A DNA stretch of 64,000 bases, from contig WBMV01004256.1 of the NCBI GenBank assembly GCA_013396655.1, forward strand, positions 112,871 through 176,870, read 5' to 3'. Below, piece after piece: positions 13,459 through 24,793 of the stretch. This DNA is from Campylorhamphus procurvoides. Taxonomy: Eukaryota; Chordata; Aves; Passeriformes; Dendrocolaptidae. Under the pieces are notes generated by a model. The model did not search any database, was not told the origin of the DNA, and saw only the letters and a program-made list of their open reading frames with translations. Made by a program: the position numbers and the translations under genes. Within the stretch, counting starts at the first letter, position 1. Every line of letters starts with the position of its first letter.

Positions 13459-14011
13459 CTGTTGATCAAAATAGAGCAGTCTGTCATCAAACAATAGTGT
13501 GCATTACTGGGAGACTAAGGAGGTCTCTTTATGTCAAATCTGCTGAACAGGATCCTACGGGTTTTAACATTTTAATTCAGATTGTAATTCAGGTGTCTCT
13601 TTCAGACACACGTGTCCCTGCTAATATATACATACACAGTATCTGTGACATAAATTTCTATTGCCAAAAATGGAAATTTTTATTCAGTGATTTCTTATTC
13701 CAAGGCTGTTCTTCTGAAGAAAGTTAGTTCCAGTTATGTGGTCCTAGTGAATTCATTATGACTAAGACTGCAGTCTTTCCCCTGTAAGTGTCTGTGCATA
13801 GGTTTTTTATGCTTGAATTTTATTTTTCTAGAGGAATCATACCTATTGCAGCTCTCACGAAGCAGAGGCATGCCTGCCCAGTGATGTGGAATCAGAATAG
13901 TGGTGCAAATGGAACCTGAACACATCAGTCCTGTCCCTGTCTGACAGAATAGAGTAAACCCTTGCAAAATGTTTTGTCATCTTAAGTTCACCCTGCATTA
14001 CAACTTCTTAC

Positions 14012-14181
14012 GGTAGATTGACAACGATGATACAAAAGCATGAGGACTGTCAAGATAAAAATAAAAATCAACACCAGAGGCCATTCCCAGAGCCCATTCC
14101 CATCCCAATGCCATAACCATTTGATTGCATTTTTCCATCCTGAGATTTTTTTCTCTGTCCAAGTGGACATTCTTTTTCTAG
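14012..14181 (-). other. exon-like segment with a hydrophobic helix (weak)
   Basis: A minus-strand interval after acceptor AATCACTCTGCAG and before donor ACC/GTAAGAAG. One open frame (2 nt plus 56 codons) has a Trp-rich juxtamembrane part (WKNAIKWLWHWDGNGLW) followed by a strongly hydrophobic run (WPLVLIFIFILTVLMLLY) and basic/Cys residues. That is the look of a membrane anchor. A retroviral envelope anchor was considered, but no envelope features were seen around it. The family is not recognised. Confidence 0.2.
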
Positions 14182-14219
14182 CTGCAGAGTGATTCAACTA
14201 CAGCTGAAGGCCGAGCTAG

Positions 14220-14437
14220 CTAAACCAGCTGAAAAACAGAGGCATTCTCCTGGTACAGGGACAGTGTGGATCCAAACACCTTCAAACTCAGGAACAGGTA
14301 CCAATCAGCATCTTGTTCCTGGGTAAGTGCTTTCCAAACTTCAGGTGTGAGTACGACCATGTCAATTAATGGATTAAACAACAATATTGCCTGCAAAGCC
14401 TCTGGATTTTGTCTGTAGGATTCAGTGCTGGGCAGCC
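14220..14437 (-). other. exon-like segment, unidentified
   Basis: A minus-strand open frame of 71 codons after acceptor TTTGGTTTAG, ending in a TAG. It includes NPEALQAILLFNPLIDMVVL, then TPEVWKALTQEQDADWYLF, and an NAS sequon near the end. The composition is unusually protein-like. Its start phase (2 nt) fits the 24-nt candidate exon at 14642-14665, which in turn fits the donor phase at 14775. It could be a terminal exon, or the frame could stop because the gene has decayed. Not recognised. Confidence 0.22.
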
Positions 14438-14641
14438 CTAAACCAAACTGCTCTGTTCAGTATTGAATTATTGGCATCACACTTTGTGAACGACGTGAAC
14501 GACACAGAGAAAACACAGTAAGAATGAGAATGAATTACGGGCTAAAATCCAGAACTTAGGAGGAAGGTTGTGGAAGAATTAGGGTTGTTCATAGAGGTCA
14601 TTATCAGAAATCTGGGTATGTCAAAGACTGACTGCTGTTAC

Positions 14642-14665
14642 CTAAGTAGGATCTGTCATCCATGT
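14642..14665 (-). other. candidate 24-nt microexon (weak)
   Basis: A very good acceptor (TTCTTGTCTTATCACCACAG) is followed after 24 nt by TTAG/GTAACA. Read in the phase set by the donor at 14775 it gives DMDDRSYL and then a Gly codon split with the next segment. The phase agreement across both junctions is the main support. The segment is far too short to test alone. Confidence 0.18.
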
Positions 14666-14774
14666 CTGTGGTGATAAGACAAGAAACAGTACCCTTTAAT
14701 CAAAGAATGGATAGTTAGGCTAGGTAAAAAGGCACATTTTCTTGCAGCCAGGTAATTATACTAGAACAGCTCAC

Positions 14775-15072
14775 CAGGGGAAACAATAGATTCTCCATCA
14801 CCAGAATTCCTGAGGAACAGGTCAGATAGAGATACAAACTCATCCAGCCTGGAACTATCAGAGGATTTGATGACCTCCAGCTCCGACTTTTAATGCTATT
14901 TTTCTAGGTTAGAACTCTCAGAGCATATCTAAGGGGTGAAATGAGGTGAAGTCATCCGAAGTCCAGATTGCAATAGGTATTCTTCAGGAAGTGTGTTCAG
15001 CACGTGACCAAGTGAAGTAGATGCTTGTTTTCAGGTGCCTGAGGAACTTTCAGATTGACCTCGAGAACATCT
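14775..15072 (-). pseudogene. possible decayed exon, unidentified
   Basis: A minus-strand interval of 298 nt between an excellent acceptor (TCACCCTTCCCTTATCCTAG) and a strong donor (CCTG/GTGAGC). Reading it through gives protein-like pieces, but only with one frame change near the TGCTGAAC motif and three in-frame stops in the middle. The pieces include VPQAPENKHLLHLVT, LPEEYLLQSGLRM and SRLDEFVSLSDLFLRNSGDG. This pattern suits a unitary pseudogene exon. Equally it may be chance frames inside an intron. Function not recognised. Confidence 0.18.
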
Positions 15073-15374
15073 CTAGGATAAGGGAAGGGTGAAGATGCTC
15101 TTTACAAAGATGTACTGGACAGAAATTTTGCAGCTGAGCACAGTAATACCCATTCACAGCATATTGGCATGTGACAGGCAGGGAATTTCAGACTTCAGTG
15201 AAGCATGGCTAGTTAATAACAATTGCATGGTTTATTTATGGATGTAAATTTGCATAAGTTCCTCAGGGCCCATAAAGTCAAGAACCCAACAAATTTTCCT
15301 TTCCCAGCTCTGCAACAAAATCATGCAGTTGTATATACAAAAGCACAGTTAACTCTAGATGGATAATTTCTTAC

Positions 15375-15700
15375 CCAAGCAGTAAATGTGTACAACTCAG
15401 GTTTAAATATAGTATAATTCGGATAAAACTCTTTCCATTCCTGAGTAAGACAAAGCATCCATAGCCTATCTGTTCTACTTTTTCTTCCTGCTCTGCTTCT
15501 TCAGTAACCAGTCCAGCATTTACCCTGAGTGCTTCAGAAGCAGCTCCTTTTAGATTCCTCCTGAATTCAACTGCCCGAACAAACAGAAACCACAACTGTC
15601 TGCTGTCCATATCGTGACCTCCTTGAATATCCCTGTTTTTAAGTACATAGATTGATGGTGCCTTAGTAGCTAAAACTACAGTGTCCAGGATTGCATACAC
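15375..15700 (-). other. exon-like open frame, unidentified
   Basis: A minus-strand frame open for about 109 codons, ending at a strong donor (TTGG/GTAAGAAA). It includes MDSRQLWFLFVRAVEFRRN, an acidic stretch TEEAEQEEKVEQIGYG, and VLLRNGKSFIR. The acceptor side is unclear: the frame is closed by a TAA just upstream of 15700, and candidate acceptors near it have poor pyrimidine tracts. Together with the segments at 14.0-15.1 kb on the same strand it suggests a multi-exon gene or its remains. The family is not recognised. Confidence 0.22.
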
Positions 15701-15844
15701 TTAACCAGTCATCAACGGATAGTGTAAGCATAGATTCACGGTTCGATACATTCAGGTTTTTATCTGCAGAGCTCCCTCAGCCATTAGCTGCTGTCACATT
15801 CTTGGGTAAAAGTGGATCTTATTAGTGGATCTAATTTTTTGCAC

Positions 15845-16309
15845 TGATGTGGTTTAGTAATGGTATTCCCCCATTTAGAGGTCCCACTAAAAACTATGCT
15901 GCCACTCACTCCCCCTCCCCACTTCAACTGAAAGCACAAACGCCAAAGATCACTGGCTGAGATAAGAACAATTTACTGGAAACAGCAATGAGATAAGAAA
16001 ATGAACAGTAACAGCAACAATACTAATGACAGAAGTGTACAAAGAGAGGGTGATTTACACGCAAAATGCTCACCAAGTCCAGGACAATAAAACAATGGCA
16101 GATGGCTTCCTTCTGCCTGCCATGGTTTTGTTCCCCCAGAAAACCCACATCCTTTTTGGAAGCCACAGAGTCTCCTTCCCCTGCTCTTGGCATGACATGA
16201 GATGCTATAGAGTAATGGTAGAGTATTGGCCATGCCCACACTCTTCCAGACTCCTCCCTCTCATAGCTACTGCACAAAATTAACCCTGCCCATGGCAAAA
16301 ACCAGGACA
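15845..16309 (-). mobile_element. solo LTR, avian ERV family with TGTCCTGGTTT start
   Basis: In the minus-strand sense it begins TGTCCTGGTTTTTGCC, continues with the GGTTAATTTT motif typical of a common avian LTR family, and ends CTAAACCACATCA. Its 3' part has the recognisable GGGGAGGGGGAGTGAG motif. The length is 465 bp. Flanking 5-mers TGCAC (left) and TGTAC (right) match at four of five positions and may be a worn target-site duplication. No internal retroviral region is attached. ORFs on both strands here are not genes. Confidence 0.78.
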
Positions 16310-16439
16310 TGTACAAGAACACATACATCAGTGGCACCATATAGCTAACTGTAATGATTTGGATGATACTTTTGCTCTTCTGTGATTTTATTCATCAAAA
16401 AAATCATGTGGAATAGACATAATTAACATTGGTAAAGTA

Positions 16440-16960
16440 TTTTATTTTGCCCTGGGATTAAGGCACTAACATTGTCACACTACACCCCAGCCACTATATT
16501 TCTAGGCCCAAGCCTGTCTCTCCACCCCCACATTGTTTCTCCTTCCCCATCCTTGCTGCTCCCTCAGCCACAAGCTGCAGCCCAGTCACTGAGACATGAG
16601 AGCAGCCGGCCAAAGAGAAGAATTTCACTGTAAGCTTGCCAACAGTGTGTGCAAGGCTACTTAGTAAGGCTCTGGCTTTGTTCAGTTCCTTTTGCCAAGA
16701 GCTCGGTCTCTGACCATGGCACATCGCGGCACCAGAATGCTGTTTCCCTCTTCATTGCTGGGTTCTCAACTCCACAAGTTGCAGTTTGTCCTGCACCCCT
16801 GGCCATGGGTAGCAGTCACATGTGGGTGAATGCTGGAGTGCTAAGGCAGAACAAATCTCCCTAAGATCCATGGTCATTCCTAATAATGCAGCAATGTTAC
16901 TGAGACACTCAGAGAAGGGTAATTTATTAACATAGTGCAAAAGCAATACAACTTTTGCTA
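16440..16960. repeat. GC-richer unclassified segment, probable retroelement remnant
   Basis: This block contrasts with its AT-rich surroundings and lies just beyond the LTR at 15845-16309. On the minus strand there is an AATAAA within TTAATAAATTACCC near 16920, and AATAAA again near 16440. No LTR ends or retroviral motifs could be fixed, so this is only a suspicion. Confidence 0.3.
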
Positions 16961-17048
16961 ACAGGCAGTAAAACTACAAAGGTAACGTTTTCACCCCTGT
17001 AAATGTGCTTATTAGCTTAGTCTAGGAGAAACAGTGACTACAACAATC

Positions 17049-17063
17049 TTTTTTTTTTTTTTT
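17049..17063. repeat. poly(T) run
   Basis: Fifteen consecutive T. It is not clearly attached to a retroposed copy. Confidence 0.9.
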
Positions 17064-19279
17064 ATTAGGGCCTCTAATTAGTTTGTCAAGGTTGAAGGCT
17101 CATATTTATGTACACATTGGCTCTGGCAATAGGCTTTGGCTGGTTTTGTGGTCAGATAGGAGCAAAAACTAATTCACATAGGTATGTTTTTCTATCTACC
17201 AGTGTAACTTCTTTCCCTATGTTACTTCTGAATTATCATTCTTCCATCATCTTCTTTTCTCTATTTTTTTCCAGTCACTGGATATTTTATTTTTCATTTA
17301 CTGCAGTATTTTTCATGTATATTTTGAAACTACTTCTTCTTAAACTCCTTGGTGATTTAATGAAATTCATATGTCTTTGATTTCTTTCCAGAATCGCAGG
17401 CTAAAACATATTTCCTACCCTCTCTTTGATATTTTCCTTTAGGGGAATGTTCTTTAGATGGACTACTCTTAAATGACACCCTCTGTGGAAACTCTATTCC
17501 TTTCTGTAAGTACATTTTAAGCTCCTTCTTAATGGCACGCTCTAGTATTCACCTTTAATGTCACCCTGCTTATCACATCAAAGTAATGGTTGTCTGTAGT
17601 GCCTCACTGAGGTGTAATGAACAGTATATCTAACAAACATCCAATGTGAGTATGCTTCAGCATGGTATCTCCTGAAATCACACCATTTGAAACAGAGCTA
17701 ACTACACTTTTTATGGATAAGCAAATTTGTCTCCAAGCTGAAACAACATGATCTCTTAGCAAATTTCTATCAAGAGGATCAACATTCTTCAGAGCACCCT
17801 GTGGGGAGACAACATGAAGCCCGGAGAGAACTGAGCTTCTCCAAAGCCTTGTAGACTGTCTCCTGGGTGGGAACGACAGGGTGGAGCACTCTGTTAGTTG
17901 ACACTGCTTCTCCAGGCACAGGTCATACAGGCTTCTGTGCTGCTACCTGTGTGGTTATTGTCCTCTCTGCTGGTGTCTCACTATTCTTGAATCATAGGAA
18001 GGTCAGATATTTCAGATCAGAATCTCACTAGAGATGACTAAGTGTTTTCATAACATATGCATCCCTCAGTAGCCTGCTACCACTGTAATTCGGGCTGTTC
18101 AAGCCCTAAAGACTGATTCTGAAATAGTTTCTTCCCCAGGCAAGCACCTCCCCAGTTGAAGAGTTCAGAGCACCCTGGCAAGGGCAGAGCGCCGAGTGCC
18201 GCACCAAAGGCACCTTCAGGGCTAATGTGTTTGACATTGTTTTGCTTACACTTCCTGCTGCAAATCAAGATGACACTTAGGAAATTAATATATAAAGCCC
18301 CTTTATTGAACAACTACATCCCGTTAGCAGCTCAGAGACCAGCTGTGAACACTTGCTTGCCAAAGCTTCCTGTTGACATCATGAAAGCATGGAGCTCTTA
18401 TTTAAGACCATACAGACACAGTTTTTTAACCATTTTTCCTCACACCTCCACACTTTTCCCTGCCCAATGTTGCTTGCCTTGGCTTTTTGTAGCCCAATAG
18501 AGATGCAGTCTTAGAAGCAATTGACAAATCCATCAAATTCTAATGCTCTGCCCCATGTGAGACTCTTCAAAAACAGCAGATACGAAATGAGAATTTGCAT
18601 TGTGATTTTCAGTGATTACATATATATCAGATGTCACAGGGGCACCGCACTAAAAATTTAGTGCTTGGAGGGGGAAGTACATACATATGTTCTTTAACAA
18701 AACATTTTCTCCGCACTTTGATCAGAATACACTTAAAGATCATTTTTCAGAAATAATTACTATTGGAGCAGTTGATAGTATTAGTTTTCATAAATTCATC
18801 CAGTTATAATTAATATGTGCCTTTCAAGGACCTGAAAGGGATGGCATTCAATATTTCTTGTCTCTAATTTTAGTATGATCTGATTTTCCTCTGGTTGCCT
18901 TTCCAAACACCTGGGGCCAGCCATATGAGTAAATTAGATTGAGCTAAAATGCATATTAATGAAGCTCATGCAATGGTTCCCTAAAGGGACAGTAAAACTA
19001 TATATAGCTCCTTTTTTTCCTATCTCAGTTAATGTGCCTTTCAACACATTTAGATCCAAGTAAAATTATGCCATTATGGAATAGCCAAAAAAACCACAAA
19101 CAAACAAATAAACAAATGTTAAAACAAAAACTGAGAAGCATGTTTATGTGCAATGTCTAAATGATGACTCCTTTTAGTACTTGCATTTTACAATGGTTTC
19201 TTATTAAAAATGGATTTTCTATTAATTGGTTTATTCTATGAGGGGAAAAAGTAATATCAAGATATTTGGGGTAGTAACA
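17064..19279. other. non-coding stretch
   Basis: AT-rich with no gene seen. The part from about 18.6 to 19.1 kb has many TAAT/ATTA cores and octamer-like ATGCATATTAAT, without recognisable repeats, so it could be a conserved regulatory element. That is only an impression. Confidence 0.4.
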
Positions 19280-19314
19280 AGTGGCATATTTGTTAGTTGC
19301 CTATGGCAATCTCT
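19280..19314 (+). repeat. copy 1 of a diverged local duplication
   Basis: AGTGGCATATTTGTTAGTTG and the bases after it (CCTATGGCAATCTCT) match 20374-20408 with about five differences over 35 nt. Weaker similarity continues into a CATTATA-containing flank. Confidence 0.6.
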
Positions 19315-20373
19315 CCATAAAAAACCCTAATGGTTCATTATAATGACTAGCAGTGGAGGGCAATGACCAATAATCATGTGTAACTCTGAGTAGGCAGAAT
19401 GAAAAGATTTTTGGAAGAGGAAACTCTACTAAATTCCAGTTCCTTAATCAAGTCCTGTGGTGTTATCAGGGATTGTCTACCACGGTATTTCAGCCTGGAC
19501 GAGGTGGGTGTTTTTTGAGGGGATCACTGCCAACCACGCCTTGTTCACACCACAGAGTGGCCATAGAGCACATAGACCTGATTCATTGAGGAGAAACTAA
19601 ACTCAGGATAAACTCAAGAGGCACAGTTATAGTGCACTGACTGTTAATGGGCATTCAGCTCATAGAAAGAGACTACATGAAGTCCAAAATGAAAACCTCC
19701 TAAATGTGTGTGCACTGGATCCTCAGCACCACCACTCTGAAGCCAGGTGGATGCAGAGGAAACTGGATGACTAAGGGAGCCCAGGTTGTGATACCAGCAA
19801 AAATTGGTTTGGTAATTAGAACAAAGGCTTAGAGATGATGTGACTCAGTGATAAACAACAGGAAGGGAATAGAACTACCGAGAGTCACAAAACAAACTGA
19901 CACAACAAGTGAGTATTAACTGCTTGCATCCTAGAAATTAGAAGGAAGATCTAAAGACAGACCAAAAGATTAGAAAGAAGCTTTAAGCAAAACTGAACTT
20001 TTGCAACAACCTTTCAACTGGAATACTGTGACTTAAGAGAGCACCAAGTCCTTTCAAAATGAAAGTTATAGAAGGAATTGTATAATATTTTTATTATTTA
20101 AGTGTTTCGGTGTAGGGGCTAGAATATGAGACTTTAATCTGTTTGAACGTAATGGCTCATTTCTAAGAATTTTCAAAGAGCTGATCTTAGTTCTTCATAT
20201 TGCTATAATCAAAAGACTTTTTAAACAGGCTGAAGTAATTTTAAGTGCCTTTCAGTGTTAAAAGTGGAGGGGGGGGTGGGGGATATAAAGATGACTGATC
20301 ACTATGAAAAAAACAGCTGAGCAGATCTTTAGGATGAAGAATGATGTTTGTTAAATTGGATGGAAATACTGAT

Positions 20374-20408
20374 AGTGGCATATTTGTTAATTGCCCATGG
20401 TTATCTCT
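20374..20408 (+). repeat. copy 2 of a diverged local duplication
   Basis: The partner of 19280-19314, in direct orientation and about 1.09 kb away. It may be an old tandem duplication or two copies of an unnamed repeat. Confidence 0.6.
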
Positions 20409-20683
20409 TTATTTCCCTCTTTATAAATACTGTCATGCTCATTATAGTGGATAACAATTTCAAACAGTGTCTTTGCAAACAGTGTAACGGTCATGCAATT
20501 GCAGGTTGTGGATCTGCATGCCAGTCAGCTGTCCTGCCCGGTTATGTATTTATTTTTAATGTATAGTGTAAGGCATATCAGAAGAGGTAATCAAGAACAG
20601 AGACACTCAGATGCAGTGGCTACTTCTCCAAGTGTTGTCTGTCAGCCAGGGGCTTTGCCATGCATGATTTTCAATTAGAAAGG

Positions 20684-20741
20684 GGAGATGTGTATTCAAG
20701 AAGCATTCATATCATTCAAGAGGAGATGTGTATTCAAGAAG
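20684..20741 (+). repeat. 38-bp tandem duplication
   Basis: The 20-mer GGAGATGTGTATTCAAGAAG occurs exactly at 20684-20703 and again at 20722-20741. The identity of the copies suggests a recent small duplication in otherwise unique sequence. Confidence 0.9.
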
Positions 20742-23700
20742 TTATTCAGGTTTTCATTTTCTTCTGAGCACCCCTTCAGAGTCAACAACTGAAAATACAG
20801 GATAAAACTCTCTCTGTATTTAATGAAATTTACTGCTTTCATTTTAGTCTTCTCTCCCAGTGAAATGAAATTTTTAAGTATGCCAAAGCCCTACTTGTTA
20901 CTTTTGGAACAACATTCAATTTTACAACTATTGAAGTTTCATTTCGAGTGTTTTATTATTCCTATTATTTGTTTTCTTTCCCCAGTGCTTTCTTTTCCCG
21001 CTACCTGTGCTGTTTCCTCCTCTCCCCGCAAGCACCCACCCTCCTTGCCCTTGTCTTTGAAGACAATCCCAGCCTCTCTTTGCCAACATGGGTAACGTTT
21101 GGAGCCTATTAGCTTCCATCACCAAGAACTGCAGGAACAAGTATCCCCACTATCCAACTCCCCTCTCCTTCCTCGCTACTACTTATCTCTAGGAGCAGGC
21201 AGAACATGTTTGACTTCTCCTGAGGCTGAGCAACAGTTCCCGAGGCAAGGTATCCTGGTCAGAAGTAATCATTTGTTTCCACTGATTGCTCTGGACACTC
21301 AGGACATTAGCAAAGTTTGACTCACTTATGTGCTATCCGTCTTTGATGTGATAAAACTGAAAATAACACTGTCCCTTGCAAGAATTAATGACTTTATGAA
21401 GGTCTTGGGATCATTCATGATGAAACAGGCAGCAAGCTGGGATAGTGAAGGTCACCCAGATGCAGGTACACAGGCAGAGGATTCTCTCATTCAGAAGCAG
21501 TCTGTGGGCACTGTGAAGGAAAATCTGCAATTTCAGTATGTTCTCCTAGGAATGAAACATTAATTTAGAGCTCCTACAGAGTTTCCTGAGACCTCTGCTT
21601 TTATTCTATAACCATAGGATGGTTCAATTAGGCTCTGAGAAATTAAAATGCCAAAAATAAATTAGGGCATATATTAATAAATGCAGAATTACAAACTGAA
21701 GAGAGAATGGTGAGAAAGGAAGATTTGCCTAAGATATTTTGACTGCATCTGACAGTGTCTTTCTATGGAAGTAATTTCAGGTCAGTTAAATTGCTCTTGG
21801 AAAAATGAAATCTTTTGCATAAAATATGCAAGACCATTAACTTCTCATCTTTTATGTCTTAATTGTATGGCAAAACATTTTGCTAAAGTAATTTTGTGCA
21901 TTTAACTTTGAAGCAGTTTTAAAAAGTCAATGACATGGTTTTAAAATATAGCACATGAAATGATATTTCCATCAACATGCAGCAGTTGCCATAAGCAGCC
22001 TTAATTTCCAGTCTAAATTACTGATCTAAATATATTCAGACAAATTAATGCAATGGAAAATTATAGAACCCAAACTGTATATTTATTTATTGCAACATGT
22101 TTCACTTGCATCTCATCTGCCATTGATACAAGGTTACTTCAAGTATAGTAATTTTTCCACTTTTCGTGCTCAAATTGAGACGAAAACATGCCTCTAAATG
22201 TTCATAATTGAGTTGAAAAACATATTTTATACTAATCTGTTCACTAATCAAGAATATTATTTCCTATATATCATACATTATTGCTTAATTTAAAGTCTTA
22301 CAACCGTGTTCAGATGTTTAAGACTTTAAGTAATTGAACAATAAGTAAAACTGGGCTTTTGGTTATGTGTGGGCTGGTTTTGAAGCAGCCAGCCCTACAA
22401 AGTGAACTGAGATGCAGAGAATCACCAGTACACGTGCAGGGTTTTTTTGCAGTCTCCCAATGAGAACTTTGTAATTGCTTTTAGAGTGACACACAGCACA
22501 GGCAGTCTGAACTGGGGCACAACTGAGACTGGCTTCATTGAGAAAGGATTGCATTCCTTGAGCACAGGATTTCTAATAGCAAAAAACCTCTTGGATAATG
22601 ATATTCGCTGATCATCTCATGTTGGGACACTAGAAAGTAGATTACGTCCACCAGCAAGTGCTAATGCTGAAAATCAAAAGTAGTGAATGGTAAAATTTAT
22701 TTCTTAGTCCTCAAGAAGAAAAGGCTTCTACTTTACTACAAATTAAGACCTGGTTTCTATGAGACAGCAGACACTCTGTCCTCTTACTCTGCAGACTATT
22801 TTAAAATTGAGCCTCTTTCTCTTCTTTTAGACATTGTAGCTTATTATGAATAAAAATCCTTAATTGTTCAGTACGCCACCTGTTTGACAGGAGGAAACAA
22901 GGAACAATTACTACATCTGCAGATTTCACATGGAGATGGGGAAGACAATAAAAAATGGAGCAAGTTTTTTTTATATGGGAAAATGAAAGAAACCTTTTAT
23001 GAGCACCAGAATGAATTACTCTTTTTGATTTTTTTATATATATATTTATACATTTTGTTTAATGTCTGACAATTGAATCGCATTAGCCTCACCTTCTTTC
23101 TGGTACTTCTTAAGTCTCTCACTTGTCACACTTTGGTATGGTGTGGGGAGCTGAGGGTGGGAATGGGCACCAACAGACAGAGGCTCTTCTGCCCCTGCAT
23201 GTCCATGCCAGTCATGGAGAACTGCTCTGCTCATCCCAGGGAGGAGAAGATCATGTTGTGAACAGCACATGTTGTGTGCTGGCCCCTTATAGAAACTCCT
23301 TAAACATCAAGAAAGTGATTGCACTGCCAGGTGTGGGTACTGCTGGTCCAGCAGATCATAAGCTGGTTGTGGAGAGCTGAAGTAAACACAAAGCATTTTA
23401 CAAAACTGGTATAAAAATGCAGAAAGCAAGGTAATAAAATTATATATAGTAATGAAAAAATCATTATAAACACAGTTGAATTAGTGAAAAATCTATTGGC
23501 TCTTCCACATCACCTCTGTCCCTTCTTCCACTCACTTCATGGATCCTCCACTTGATTAAAATACTCACACTTTGTTATGTCTGACATCAAGTAGGAAGAA
23601 TTTGGAAAACCCCACCCAGAACTTTTCAAGACCATGTGCCTCCAAACATCCAGATTTGCCCCAAACAAACAAAAACACAAAAAGCTTGTGGTGAATGACC

Positions 23701-24793
23701 TCAGGGTGGGAAACCAAGGGCTGGCTTACTGCAATTTCTTATAGCAGTGAATTTATAGCAAATAAATAGCTGCTGTCTTGCAACACTGATAATATTATTC
23801 AGTCTGGGGGAGCCCCTATTAGCTGTGTGATTTATCATAAAAAGTTGGAAGAGCAATTACTGCCAACACATAGGTCAACCATGGGCACCAAAATTTTTTT
23901 TTGTATGGGCAGCATAGAGTCACCCAGTTCAAGATGTACAAAATTCCTTTTCCGGATGACTCACACAGTTGCAAAAACACAGGGAAAACTACGTCCCATA
24001 TGCTTTTCATGCAGTGCATGGGATGAAAACGTAGTAGAGGAAATCTTATCTTTGCTCTGATATATGGCAACCTCAGCAGCAGCTGTGTTGCCTTGCAGGT
24101 CCTTCCAAACCAGTGCCCAGAGCCTGGATGTTGCAGCCATGGATCTTGAGGTGAAAGATGTACAGGTGCAATGTGGTATTGAGAAGGTCTGAGTGAGACA
24201 CACTGAATCCCTCCATACACCTCTCCTCATGGCTGTGCTTGGTTTGGCCAGCAGCAGCAGCTGGGAACAGGCAGGACAGGGTTTTGTGCCCAGGGAGAGA
24301 TTCAGTGCTCACCAAACTCAGGGCAGGAAGGCTCCTGACAAGAGCTAGAGCAGCACACTTGTCCTGTGCTTCACATGTCCTTCTGGAGGTGGCAGTTCCT
24401 AAAGACAGGCTCTGGGAAATGAACACCCAATGGACATTTCAACCATCAGCTGTGGTAGTGGAGATGACAATGAATATGTTTCAATTGAATTTCCTTAGAA
24501 AGTAAAGTTGGCCATGGAAAAAAAAAATTAAACTGGGTTTAAGCAGGAAGAAACAGTTTAAAAAATGATTCTCTTCAGGGTTTGCAAAAAGTCATAAGAG
24601 CAGGTACAGAAGCAATGTACAGCAGCTGCCTGCAGTATGCCATCCTAGATAAAGTGCTCCAGAACAGTTTTTCCTCTTAGGAAGGTGAAACAAATGTACC
24701 AGCCTCAAAAACAAAACAGATTTGCCCCAAAGATTCATAATGAAAACAAGCTTGAAAATGTTCCTCAGATGGAACTCTGCTCAAGTACAGTAC
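20742..24793. other. non-coding stretch
   Basis: No gene seen. The part from about 21.6 to 22.35 kb is very AT-rich and free of obvious repeats. The part from about 23.8 to 24.4 kb is GC-richer, with overlapping ORFs of 70-130 codons on both strands and several CAG-rich stretches. None of these is recognised, and an old repeat is likely. Confidence 0.4.

Noticed and set aside
14012..14181. Retroviral envelope membrane anchor
   Set aside because: The hydrophobic segment with Trp-rich flank resembles one, but no envelope landmarks, LTR pair or retroviral reading frames surround it.
15741..15755. tRNA gene B-box-like GGTTCGATAC
   Set aside because: No A box at the right distance and no cloverleaf pairing around it.
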